The notes: a model not told the origin generated them from the sequence alone. A stretch of DNA of 8,442 nt from Planctomycetota bacterium (GCA_030622295.1 JAUXGI010000029.1:1-8442), one strand, 5' to 3'. Shown: positions 1 through 5,703, counted from the first letter of the stretch. Numbers and translations are program-made.

Positions 1-139
1 AGTAGGAGACGTCGACGCCCGCCACCAGGCGCAAGCGCCCCACCGCGCTCTTCAGCGACACGCGCTGCGCCAGCCGCCGCTGCAGCGCGACCGCCGCTCC
101 GTACGAAAGGTCCCACCTGTGTGTCTGCCTGAACCTCAC
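1..139 (-). CDS. nfi: Endonuclease V, N-terminal part (cut by window edge)
   Basis: Endonuclease V nicks DNA (or RNA) near deaminated bases such as inosine. Reading from a GTG at 139 down to base 1 gives 46 codons. The N-terminus carries HRWDLSYGAAVALQRRLAQR and later RLRLVAGVDVSY. This matches the family pattern I recall from Thermotoga EndoV, which has HRWDL followed by a helix and then the AGVD strand. The Asp of AGVD falls at residue 43 and is the expected first metal-binding catalytic acid. A GGGAGG Shine-Dalgarno sequence lies 4-5 nt upstream of the GTG; a second in-frame GTG one codon earlier is possible. The gene lies downstream of the transporter on the same strand, about 90 nt away, with a dispersed repeat between. 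The remaining roughly 170 residues, including the other catalytic acids, lie outside the window. Confidence 0.85.
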   Translation of the reverse strand, partial: MRFRQTHRWDLSYGAAVALQRRLAQRVSLKSAVGRLRLVAGVDVSY

Positions 140-174
140 CACACCCTCCCAAGAAGGGTCTTTATCCTGCGACC

Positions 175-247
175 GGGGGGCAGACCCTTCCCGTCGGGCC
201 GATCCGCCTGAGGCGGACGGTCCTCCTCCTCAGCGTCTGACCCCCTC
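175..247 (-). repeat. Dispersed palindromic repeat, copy A
   Basis: On the minus strand this copy begins with a 25-base arm (223-247) identical to the arm at 3606-3630. It ends with CGACGGGAAGGGTCTGCCCC (175-196), close to the end arm of the copy at 3606-3673. The centre differs: it holds the hairpin TCCGCCT-g-AGGCGGA at 203-217, which recurs at 4695-4711. The copy lies between the transporter and endonuclease V and overlaps the last codons of the transporter. It could fold in mRNA and act as a partial terminator or stabiliser, but no T-run follows. Confidence 0.8.
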
Positions 248-1666
248 GCCGAGGGGAACTGGCTCGAGCCCGGGGATACCGGCCATACGCGACCGCCATG
301 CGCCGCGTTTTACCAGAATGTAGCCGAAAACCGCCCTCGTTGTCCAGTCCACGCCGCTGGCCGCCCACACGCCCACCAGTCCCCAGCGCAGTATTAACGC
401 CAGCAGCAGCGCCAGGGGCACCCGAACGAGTATTATACCGACGAAGGCTATCATCATCGCGCCCACCGTGTCCCCTGCGCCGCGCAGCCCGCCCGAGTAA
501 CTCATGGAGATTCCCAGGGGTATCTGGGACAGCGCCCCCACGATGAGGCACGGAACGATAAGGCTTCTCACCGGCGGCGCGGGTTTGAATATGCCCGCCA
601 GGAACTCGGGAAAAACGGCCAGCAGTACCGCCACCAGACTCATCAGCATGGATGCAAGGAAAGCGGTGCGTCTGATGCTCTTCGCGGCCAGGCGCGCGTC
701 GCCCGCGCCCAGACTCTGGCCCGCAAGGGTAGCGGCTGCAACGGCAAAGCCCATCCCCGGCAGGAATGAAAAACTCGCTATTCGAATGCTGATGGTGTGC
801 GCGGCAATCGCCGCGTCGCCGAGTTGCGTAACGATTCTGAAGCAAAGCAGGAGTCCAAACTGGAAAAACATCTGCTCGCCGATGTTGGGCAGAGAGACCA
901 CCAGTATCATGCGAATGATGCGCCATGAGCGCCTTCCCACATGGCGGAGGCGCATCCTGATAACGGAGTGGCGCGTGAAGAGCACGCAGGTCATCAGGAC
1001 GGCGCCGAGGGCAAAAGCGGCCGCACTGCCGATTCCCGCGCCCAGCACCTCCAGCCGCGGAAACGGCCCCACGCCGAAAATAAGGAACCAGTTGAGCGCC
1101 ACGTTGGCGGCGTTCATGACGCCGGAAATTATCATCGGCGTGTGCGTGTTGCCCGCGCCCTTGATGGCCGACGCGCCGACCATGAACACGAGCCTGAAGA
1201 AGAACGCTCCGAAGAGCAACCGTTGATACGGTATCGCAAGTTCCCGCGTCCCCCCCACCACGTTCATCAACTGCAGGATTTGCGGCGCGAACACGACCAG
1301 CACGAACGAGGAAATCGCGCCCGTAATCATGGCGAGCAGAATGCCCTGGCCGGTTACGCTGCGGGCTTCTTCCATGTTGCGCGCCCCGACGCTCCGCGCG
1401 ACCAGCGCGTTTACGCCCACGCCTATCGGCAAAAAGAGAATCGTGACGAAGAACGCCAGCGCGCCTGCCGCACCGACCGCGCTCATGGCCGGTATGCTTT
1501 CCAGCCAGCCGATCATGACGAGGTCCACCAACATCACCACGGAGAACGAAAGGCTCTCCAGCACCGCGGGCAGCGCCAGGCGGAAGACGTTGCGGCCCAG
1601 GTTCTCCTCGTTGAGGACCAGCGGGCCCGAGTCGGGGGTCTGAATTAATTGTTCCTCGGGTGACAT
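230..1666 (-). CDS. MATE family multidrug/cation efflux transporter
   Basis: The 478-residue protein has the size and hydrophobic pattern of a 12-helix MATE (NorM/DinF-type) transporter, which exports organic cations or drugs in exchange for Na+ or H+. The first helix reads FRLALPAVLESLSFSVVML followed by VDLVMIGWL, the usual MATE opening. Each half carries the repeated signature after its second and third helices: VNALVARSVGARNMEEA in the first and AATLAGQSLGAGDARLAAKS in the second. The ATG at 1666 is supported by the family N-terminus, but no clear Shine-Dalgarno sequence precedes it. The final residues GEGVRR and the TGA stop are encoded by the dispersed repeat that overlaps the 3' end. 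The gene diverges from the diguanylate cyclase gene and is probably cotranscribed with endonuclease V. The substrate cannot be told from sequence. Confidence 0.93.
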   Translation of the reverse strand: MSPEEQLIQTPDSGPLVLNEENLGRNVFRLALPAVLESLSFSVVMLVDLVMIGWLESIPAMSAVGAAGALAFFVTILFLPIGVGVNALVARSVGARNMEEARSVTGQGILLAMITGAISSFVLVVFAPQILQLMNVVGGTRELAIPYQRLLFGAFFFRLVFMVGASAIKGAGNTHTPMIISGVMNAANVALNWFLIFGVGPFPRLEVLGAGIGSAAAFALGAVLMTCVLFTRHSVIRMRLRHVGRRSWRIIRMILVVSLPNIGEQMFFQFGLLLCFRIVTQLGDAAIAAHTISIRIASFSFLPGMGFAVAAATLAGQSLGAGDARLAAKSIRRTAFLASMLMSLVAVLLAVFPEFLAGIFKPAPPVRSLIVPCLIVGALSQIPLGISMSYSGGLRGAGDTVGAMMIAFVGIILVRVPLALLLALILRWGLVGVWAASGVDWTTRAVFGYILVKRGAWRSRMAGIPGLEPVPLGEGVRR

Positions 1667-1717
1667 TTCTGTTTGTGCGCCAACATGCCTGGAACGGTTC
1701 AGGGTAAAAGTCGCCGT

Positions 1718-1745
1718 ATTCTAGCAAACAGTTCGCATTTGCAAA
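1718..1745 (-). promoter_or_regulatory. Possible sigma-70 promoter of the MATE gene
   Basis: On the minus strand TTTGCA (1740-1745) and TAGAAT (1718-1723) are 16 bp apart. They place a transcription start near 1711, about 45 nt before the ATG. The -10 box is good and the -35 box is weak, so this is a plausible but unproven promoter in the divergent intergenic region. Confidence 0.4.
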
Positions 1746-1841
1746 GGTGTAAACTTTCACCCGACAATTTCCGATAACACATTGCCCATCGAGGCGAGAA
1801 TCGAATGGAAGCGTACGTCAAATGTGCAATGGAGTGCAAAA

Positions 1842-3494
1842 GTGAAGCGAATTCCGGTTGAAAGCATCGCCGAGCAGTTTACCAGCGCCGTCGACAGAGG
1901 CGACGAGAAGGCCGCCTGGAGCGCTGCAAACCGCGCCCTGACGGACGGGCTGAGCGTAACAGAGGTTTATGAACTCGTCGTACTTCCATCCCTCGCGACG
2001 CTCTCACAGGGGATATCGGAACGGCGAACCGCCGCTGACGGACGCATAATCGAGACGCTCGAACGCATCCTTGCCCGGCTTCACCCGAACCTGCCGTTCC
2101 ATGCGGGCAGGCCGCCTCATGCGTCGGTGTGGGTCATCGCCGACGATTCCGCGAGGAGGCCCCTGCTGGAAATCCGCGCGCGCGTTCTCACAGACCTCCT
2201 CGGAAACGATGGCTGGCGGACTTCTCCCGTCAAGACCGATACGGAGCCGATAAGCCCCTCGGACGCGCCCGAGGCGCTGGTTGCAATCGCGTCACACGGG
2301 ATGGACGAAAGCGCAATCCGCGCGGCTCTGGCACACGCGCTCGGCGACCTCCAGCGCGTCAGGACGGTCATCGTCGGGGACGCGGCGGAATGGTCGCTGC
2401 AAGACCTGAACGTTCTTACCGTGCCCGACGAATACCAGGCGCGACGCGCGCTGAAGGAGGTCTTCACGGCGGAACTCGCCGGCACGTCGCCCCACTCCGA
2501 CTCCGCCCTCCTGTGCGGACAACTCTCGCTGTCGTTCGAGTCTTCCGACGTGCTGCTCTGCATCCTGGACGAACAGCAGAAGATTGTAACGGCCAACCGC
2601 GTTGCGAGGGACGGGTTCGGCTTTTCCGCGGGCGAGCCGATTGCACAGTACCTCGACGCCGGCAGCCGCGACATATTCGAGGCGCTGCTGAGGGGCAACG
2701 ACGGCACGGCGACGCAACTGGTGGAGGTGGGATTCATCAGGCACGGCCGTGAATACCTGACCGAGGTGCTGCTCCTGCAATGCGGCCACAACCGCGCGAT
2801 GCTGGCCTACCCCAAGCAGGAAGAGGTCAACCGCCTCACGACTATTCTGAACAACTACAACCGGGAAATCAACAAACTGAACAGGGAACTGCGGGAAGTG
2901 CGCGGGCAACTCAGGCGGCAGTCCGGCGCGCTGGATTCCGCCAATTCACAACTGGGCGTCACGTACGACGAACTGAACTCATGCCGACTCGACGACCCCC
3001 TCACCGGCGCGTTCAACAAGCGCTACTACACCGAAAACCTGGTCAACGAAATAAACCGCGCGCGCCGCTACCGGCGGAGTCTGGGGTTCCTGCTCATCGA
3101 CGTGGATGACTTCCGCCAAATCAATGAGAAATACGGACACCGCGCAGGCGATGAAGTGCTGCGACGGATTGTGAACCTGGCCTCGAAACACACGCGAAAC
3201 GGCGTCGACTGGATTGCGCGCGTCGGCGACGAGGAATTCGTCGTGGTCCTGCCCGAAACCGACATGGAGGGCTGCCTGCAGGTAGGCAGGAAACTGCGAA
3301 ACCTGGTGGCATCCGCTCCGATTGAATTCGGCAAGCAGAGCATCCACGCGACGATAAGCGTGGGCGGCGCATCCTACGACGCCCTGGAGGACGTGCCCGT
3401 ATCCTTCCAGGAACTTACCTCCCGCGCGGACGAGGCGCTTGACCGTGCCCGGCGGGACGGCCCCAACAACCAGCACATCGAACCCATCCAGTAA
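1842..3494 (+). CDS. PAS/GGDEF diguanylate-cyclase-family protein with degenerate B12-binding-like N-terminus
   Basis: The likely product is a cytoplasmic signalling protein that makes cyclic di-GMP from GTP. I prefer the GTG at 1842 (550 residues) because GGAG lies 7 nt upstream; an in-frame TTG at 1782 would add 20 residues. Residues about 7-200 resemble the helical cap plus Rossmann-like fold of cobalamin-binding regulators, but no DxHxxG cobalamin-binding motif is visible. Residues about 225-325 look PAS-like (DVLLCILDEQQKIVTANR). A charged coiled coil runs from about 327 to 380. The GGDEF domain starts at DDPLTGAFNKRYY (384), with DVDDF at 420-424 and GHRAGDE after it. The signature loop reads RVGDEEF (G462-F466) rather than RYGGDEF or RYGGEEF. 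The inhibitory RxxD site is NGVD (453-456), so product inhibition is probably absent. No membrane segment is seen. Whether it is catalytically active is uncertain. Confidence 0.85.
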   Translation: MKRIPVESIAEQFTSAVDRGDEKAAWSAANRALTDGLSVTEVYELVVLPSLATLSQGISERRTAADGRIIETLERILARLHPNLPFHAGRPPHASVWVIADDSARRPLLEIRARVLTDLLGNDGWRTSPVKTDTEPISPSDAPEALVAIASHGMDESAIRAALAHALGDLQRVRTVIVGDAAEWSLQDLNVLTVPDEYQARRALKEVFTAELAGTSPHSDSALLCGQLSLSFESSDVLLCILDEQQKIVTANRVARDGFGFSAGEPIAQYLDAGSRDIFEALLRGNDGTATQLVEVGFIRHGREYLTEVLLLQCGHNRAMLAYPKQEEVNRLTTILNNYNREINKLNRELREVRGQLRRQSGALDSANSQLGVTYDELNSCRLDDPLTGAFNKRYYTENLVNEINRARRYRRSLGFLLIDVDDFRQINEKYGHRAGDEVLRRIVNLASKHTRNGVDWIARVGDEEFVVVLPETDMEGCLQVGRKLRNLVASAPIEFGKQSIHATISVGGASYDALEDVPVSFQELTSRADEALDRARRDGPNNQHIEPIQ

Positions 3495-3496
3495 AC

Positions 3497-3526
3497 GAAA
3501 CAGAAGGGGCCGGCCCCTTTCGTTTC
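3497..3526 (+). terminator. Strong hairpin terminator after the GGDEF gene
   Basis: Three bases past the TAA stop lies the perfect palindrome AAGGGGCCGGCCCCTT (3504-3519), inside the outer arms GAAAC (3497-3501) and GTTTC (3522-3526). A T-rich tract follows (GTTTCCGTTT). This is a good intrinsic terminator shape, though the T-run is interrupted. It ends directly before the next promoter. Confidence 0.75.
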
Positions 3527-3529
3527 CGT

Positions 3530-3558
3530 TTGACACGAACTGCCGACCCATGTATACT
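3530..3558 (+). promoter_or_regulatory. Near-consensus sigma-70 promoter driving cysteine synthase
   Basis: TTGACA (3530-3535) and TATACT (3553-3558) are separated by exactly 17 bp. This is a perfect -35 box and a one-mismatch -10 box. Transcription should start near 3565, giving a leader of about 190 nt before the ATG at 3756. The leader contains dispersed repeat copy B and a further hairpin (TTTCTC 3679-3684 with GAGAAA 3692-3697). It follows the upstream terminator at once, so this marks a new transcription unit. Confidence 0.8.
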
Positions 3559-3605
3559 CCCGCCCCGTCGATTCTCCGGACACGGTGTAAGCCGGCGAGG
3601 GGGTC

Positions 3606-3673
3606 GAGGGGGTCAGACGCTGAGGAGGAGCCCCGACTTGTCGGGGCGACGGGAAAGGGTCTGACTCCCCGAG
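3606..3673 (+). repeat. Dispersed palindromic repeat, copy B
   Basis: This is the cleanest short copy. A 25-base arm (3606-3630, starting GAGGGGGTCAGACGCTGAGG) matches copy A exactly on the opposite strand. The centre is the hairpin CCCCGAC-tt-GTCGGGG (3631-3646). The closing arm CGACGGGAAAGGGTCTGAC (3647-3665) is identical to the inverted left arm of copy D. The bases that follow (AGGGTCTGACTCCCCGAGCC and one more, 3656-3676) recur at 4723-4743. It lies in the 5' leader of the cysteine synthase gene. Confidence 0.85.
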
Positions 3674-3687
3674 CCTCGTTTCTCCCG

Positions 3688-3708
3688 TGGTGAGAAATGC
3701 GGGTTAAG
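3688..3708 (+). repeat. 21-bp inverted repeat, left copy beside cysK
   Basis: The 21 bases contain TGAGAAATGCGGGTTAAG and match the inverted copy at 4675-4695 at 20 of 21 positions. A shorter, diverged copy lies at 5687-5703. Its GAGAAA can also pair with TTTCTC at 3679-3684 to form a leader hairpin with a 7-nt loop. Confidence 0.75.
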
Positions 3709-3755
3709 CATTGCGAACCGGAGCCCCGGACATTCATTCTCTTATTCCAGAAAAC

Positions 3756-4679
3756 ATGACCGGTAAAAAACACAGTCTGCTGGCGGCTATCGGCAACACG
3801 CCGCTTGTTGAGTTGACCGATTTGAACGGAAATCCAACGGCAGGGATTTTCGGCAAACTTGAGACATGCAACCCCGGTGGCTCAGTCAAGGACCGCCCCG
3901 CCTATTACATGATAAAAAACGCGGAAGAGGCCGGTGTGCTGTGCGAGGGAAAGACGATAATCGAGCCGACCTCGGGCAATACCGGGATTGCCCTTGCGAT
4001 GATAGGGGCGGTCAAGGGATATCGAGTCAGGCTGACGATGCCGGAATGCGTGACGATGGAAAGGCGGCGAATCATCGAGGCTCATGGGGCCGAGGTTGTG
4101 CTGACCCCTGCAAGCGAGGGCACCGATGGCGCCATCCGAAAGGCCCGGGAGATTGTCGATAAGGAACCGGACAAGTATTACATGCCGAACCAGTTCGAGA
4201 ACGAGGGCAACGTCCTTGCCCATTATGAGACAACCGGACCCGAGGTTTTTTCCCAGACAGATGGGAAGATTGACATGTTCGTTGCCGGCATGGGGACAAC
4301 AGGCACGCTCATGGGCGCAGGGAAATACCTGAAGGAGAAAAAGCCGGAGGTCAAAATCGTCGGGGTCGAGCCCGTGCCGGAACACACGATTCAGGGACTC
4401 AAGAACATGAAGGAGTCCATCGTTCCCAAAATCTACGACCCGGGGATTCTGGACGAGAAGATTGTCATTGACGACGAGGAAGCCTTCCATACGGCAAGAC
4501 TGCTCGCCACAAGGGAGGGCCTGTTTGTGGGCATGTCGAGCGGTGCGGCCGTTGCCGCAGCCTTGCGAATATCAAGGGATATCAGTTCCGGCACAATTGT
4601 GGTGATACTGCCTGACGGAGGAGACCGCTACCTGAGCACCACGCTGTTCAGGTCCATATGCGCCAGGTGCTCTCCTTAG
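3756..4679 (+). CDS. cysK: Cysteine synthase (O-acetylserine sulfhydrylase, PLP-dependent)
   Basis: The enzyme makes L-cysteine from O-acetylserine and sulfide using pyridoxal phosphate, the last step of sulfur assimilation. From the ATG at 3756 the protein has 307 residues. It opens with the family signature AAIGNTPLVELTDLNG. The PLP lysine is K45 in GGSVKDRPAYYMI. The substrate loop is PTSGNTG (71-77), the phosphate-binding loop is GTTGT (180-184), SSGAA starts at S261, and PDGGDRYLST is near the C-terminus. It could be a CysM-type variant: GDRYLST is closer to CysM than to CysK's GERYLS, so the symbol is a family-level call. An in-frame TTG at 3711 would add 15 residues, but those lie outside the conserved fold. 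The ribosome-binding site before the ATG is weak. The stop codon lies inside the right inverted repeat. Confidence 0.92.
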   Translation: MTGKKHSLLAAIGNTPLVELTDLNGNPTAGIFGKLETCNPGGSVKDRPAYYMIKNAEEAGVLCEGKTIIEPTSGNTGIALAMIGAVKGYRVRLTMPECVTMERRRIIEAHGAEVVLTPASEGTDGAIRKAREIVDKEPDKYYMPNQFENEGNVLAHYETTGPEVFSQTDGKIDMFVAGMGTTGTLMGAGKYLKEKKPEVKIVGVEPVPEHTIQGLKNMKESIVPKIYDPGILDEKIVIDDEEAFHTARLLATREGLFVGMSSGAAVAAALRISRDISSGTIVVILPDGGDRYLSTTLFRSICARCSP

Positions 4680-4695
4680 CCCGCATTTCTCACCA
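4675..4695 (-). repeat. 21-bp inverted repeat, right copy beside cysK
   Basis: This is the inverted partner of 3688-3708, with one mismatch. It includes the TAG stop of the cysteine synthase gene (4677-4679) and runs directly into the palindrome at 4695-4711. Confidence 0.75.
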
Positions 4696-4743
4696 TCCGC
4701 CTGAGGCGGATCGGGGCGGGGGAGGGTCTGACTCCCCGAGCCT
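4695..4743 (+). repeat. Dispersed palindromic repeat, partial copy C
   Basis: This copy starts with the palindrome ATCCGCCT-g-AGGCGGAT (4695-4711), also found at the centre of copy A. It ends with a 21-base arm (4723-4743) identical to 3656-3676. GGGGAG (4719-4724) pairs with CTCCCC (4732-4737) around a 7-nt loop. The opening 25-base arm of the family is missing. It lies between cysteine synthase and the YlbF-family gene and could attenuate read-through. Confidence 0.75.
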
Positions 4744-4778
4744 TGTGGCCGCCGATAGTTTTTTCAACGGAAAACGTG

Positions 4779-5129
4779 ATGGATGAAATACTGAAACTCG
4801 CCGGGATGCTGGGCCGGGCTATCGGCACAAGCCCGCAGTTCACAGCCCTCAGGGAGTGTGAACTGAAGGCGCGCGCCGACAAAAATATCCAGGAAGTGAC
4901 CGCGGCCTATGAAGCCCAATTGCGCAAGATCGCGCAACTCGAGCAGGAGCAGGCGCCCATCGAACCCGAGGAAAAGAAAAATCTGCTGGACCTGCGCGAG
5001 CGCGTCCATGCCATGCCGTATCTACAGGAACTTCTTCGGGTTCAGGCCGATTACACCGAGTTGATGGACAAGGTCAACCGGCAGATAGGCGCGGAGTTGC
5101 AAATCGAAGACGGCGAAGAGTCCGGATAG
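4779..5129 (+). CDS. YlbF/YmcA family protein
   Basis: The product is a small, soluble, almost wholly helical protein of 116 residues. It has the YlbF-family pattern: an opening helix MDEILKLAGMLGRAIGTSPQF, then a charged helix (LRECELKARADKNIQEVTAA), a linker rich in E and P, and a closing helical hairpin (LQELLRVQADYTELMDKVNRQI). In Bacillus, YlbF and YmcA act with RicT on RNA processing and competence. The role in this organism is unknown, and no RicT homologue is visible here. The start is uncertain: GTG 4776 and ATG 4779 are adjacent, an in-frame TTG lies at 4743, and no strong Shine-Dalgarno sequence is present. The ATG fits the family N-terminus. It may be cotranscribed with cysteine synthase, 99 nt upstream. 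Confidence 0.8.
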   Translation: MDEILKLAGMLGRAIGTSPQFTALRECELKARADKNIQEVTAAYEAQLRKIAQLEQEQAPIEPEEKKNLLDLRERVHAMPYLQELLRVQADYTELMDKVNRQIGAELQIEDGEESG

Positions 5130-5140
5130 TTCTAGGCTGC

Positions 5141-5280
5141 GAGGGGGTCAGACCCTTTCCCGTCGGGGGCACAGCCCCTTTTCTACTCTCGACCTGCATG
5201 ACATCGGGAACGGCTCCCGATGTCAGAAAGCGCGAAAGGAAAAGGCAGCCGAAGGCTGCTCCTCAGCGTCTGCCCCCCCC
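5141..5280 (-). repeat. Dispersed palindromic repeat, long copy D with inserted hairpins
   Basis: The left arm (5141-5165) contains GTCAGACCCTTTCCCGTCG, the exact complement of 3647-3665. The right arm (about 5257-5280) contains CTCCTCAGCGTCTGCCCCCC, the near complement of the 25-base arm of copies A and B. Between them lie about 90 bp holding two hairpins. One is TGACATCGGGA/TCCCGATGTCA (5199-5209 and 5215-5225, 11-bp stem, 5-nt loop). The other is GCAGCC-gaa-GGCTGC (5245-5259). Just outside the right arm, CCCCCGC (5277-5283) pairs with GCGGGGG (5291-5297). The copy fills most of the gap between the YlbF-family and DUF6485 genes. Confidence 0.75.
5166..5182 (+). terminator. Possible short intrinsic terminator after the YlbF-family gene
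   Basis: GGGGC (5166-5170) and GCCCC (5174-5178) form a 5-bp GC stem around ACA, followed directly by TTTT (5179-5182). The stem is short, so termination would be partial. It lies inside the long repeat copy D. Confidence 0.35.
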
Positions 5281-5335
5281 CGCTTCCCCGGCGGGGGCAT
5301 CACCCCGGCAGCGCTGAAAGCATACGGAGTATGAC

Positions 5336-5533
5336 ATGGATTGCCCGAACAAGGAAACGAACCTTGCAGATTGCAATTGCACCTATTCCTGCGAAAAGAA
5401 AGGCGTGTGCTGCGAGTGCATAAGATACCACCGCTCGATGAACGAGTTGCCCGCGTGTTACTTCAGCAACGCGGCCGAGCGCACCTACGACCGTACGTTC
5501 CGCAAGTTCGCACAGGACAAGGGACTCCGCTGA
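5336..5533 (+). CDS. Small cysteine-rich DUF6485 family protein
   Basis: This 65-residue protein has eight cysteines at 3, 13, 15, 19, 25, 26, 28 and 41. Their spacing (C-x9-C-x-C-x3-C-x5-CC-x-C), followed by [15 protein letters not shown], is what I recall of the DUF6485 family. The function of that family is unknown. The clustered cysteines suggest zinc or iron-sulfur binding, which is an inference. There is no signal peptide or membrane segment, so it is probably cytoplasmic. The start is firm: ATG at 5336 with GGAG at 5326-5329, 6 nt upstream. The stop codon overlaps the foot of the hairpin at 5532-5563. Confidence 0.8.
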   Translation: MDCPNKETNLADCNCTYSCEKKGVCCECIRYHRSMNELPACYFSNAAERTYDRTFRKFAQDKGLR

Positions 5534-5563
5534 GCGACGGTGCCAGGGGCAGACCCGTCGCTC
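5532..5563 (+). terminator. Hairpin at the 3' end of the DUF6485 gene
   Basis: GAGCGACGG (5532-5540) and CCGTCGCTC (5555-5563) form a perfect 9-bp stem overlapping the stop codon. A smaller TGCC/GGCA pairing is possible inside the loop. No T-run follows, so it may be a transcript-end stabiliser or a Rho-dependent signal rather than a classical terminator. The loop contains GGGGCAGACCC, which resembles the arms of the dispersed repeat. Confidence 0.45.
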
Positions 5564-5622
5564 GCTTGCGCTTCCTGTTCACACATTGCGTTATCAAACA
5601 GGCACCGTATCTCGCACTTCCG

Positions 5623-5678
5623 ATGTAGGGAACGGGCTTTAGCCCGTTCCGGAATGGTCTAAAGACCGTCCCCTACAT
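5623..5678. repeat. 56-bp double palindrome (two hairpins back to back)
   Basis: Positions 5623-5650 and the complement of 5651-5678 are two 28-base halves that differ at four positions. Both begin ATGTAGGG and end TTCC. Each half is itself a hairpin: AACGGGCT/AGCCCGTT (5631-5638 and 5641-5648) and GGTCT/AGACC (5656-5660 and 5663-5667). It could fold as one long stem or as a two-armed cruciform. TTTTA follows at 5678-5682, so the structure might also end transcription before the glmU promoter. Confidence 0.75.
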
Positions 5679-5686
5679 TTTACTTG

Positions 5687-5703
5687 TGAGAAAAGCGGGT
5701 TAG
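5687..5703 (+). repeat. Diverged copy of the cysK-flanking repeat
   Basis: TGAGAAAAGCGGGTTAG matches the corresponding 17 bases of the repeat at 3691-3707 at 15 positions, in the same orientation. It follows the double palindrome by 8 bases. Confidence 0.55.

Noticed and set aside
162..1760. Open frame of more than 500 codons on the minus strand, overlapping the MATE gene
   Set aside because: It is an out-of-frame reading of the transporter gene. The translation is Arg/Gly/Pro-rich with no hydrophobic pattern or motif, as expected from a GC-rich shadow frame.
3711..3755. TTG at 3711 as the start of cysteine synthase
   Set aside because: The extra 15 residues do not resemble the family, and the conserved fold begins right after the ATG at 3756. 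It remains possible, because neither start has a strong Shine-Dalgarno sequence.
3559..3755. Riboswitch or T-box in the cysK leader
   Set aside because: No SAM, T-box or other riboswitch signature is recognisable. The structure is explained by the dispersed repeat and one short hairpin.
2979..3773. Open frame of 264 codons antisense to the GGDEF domain and the cysK leader
   Set aside because: It runs opposite conserved coding sequence, across a terminator, a promoter and a repeat, and has no family resemblance.
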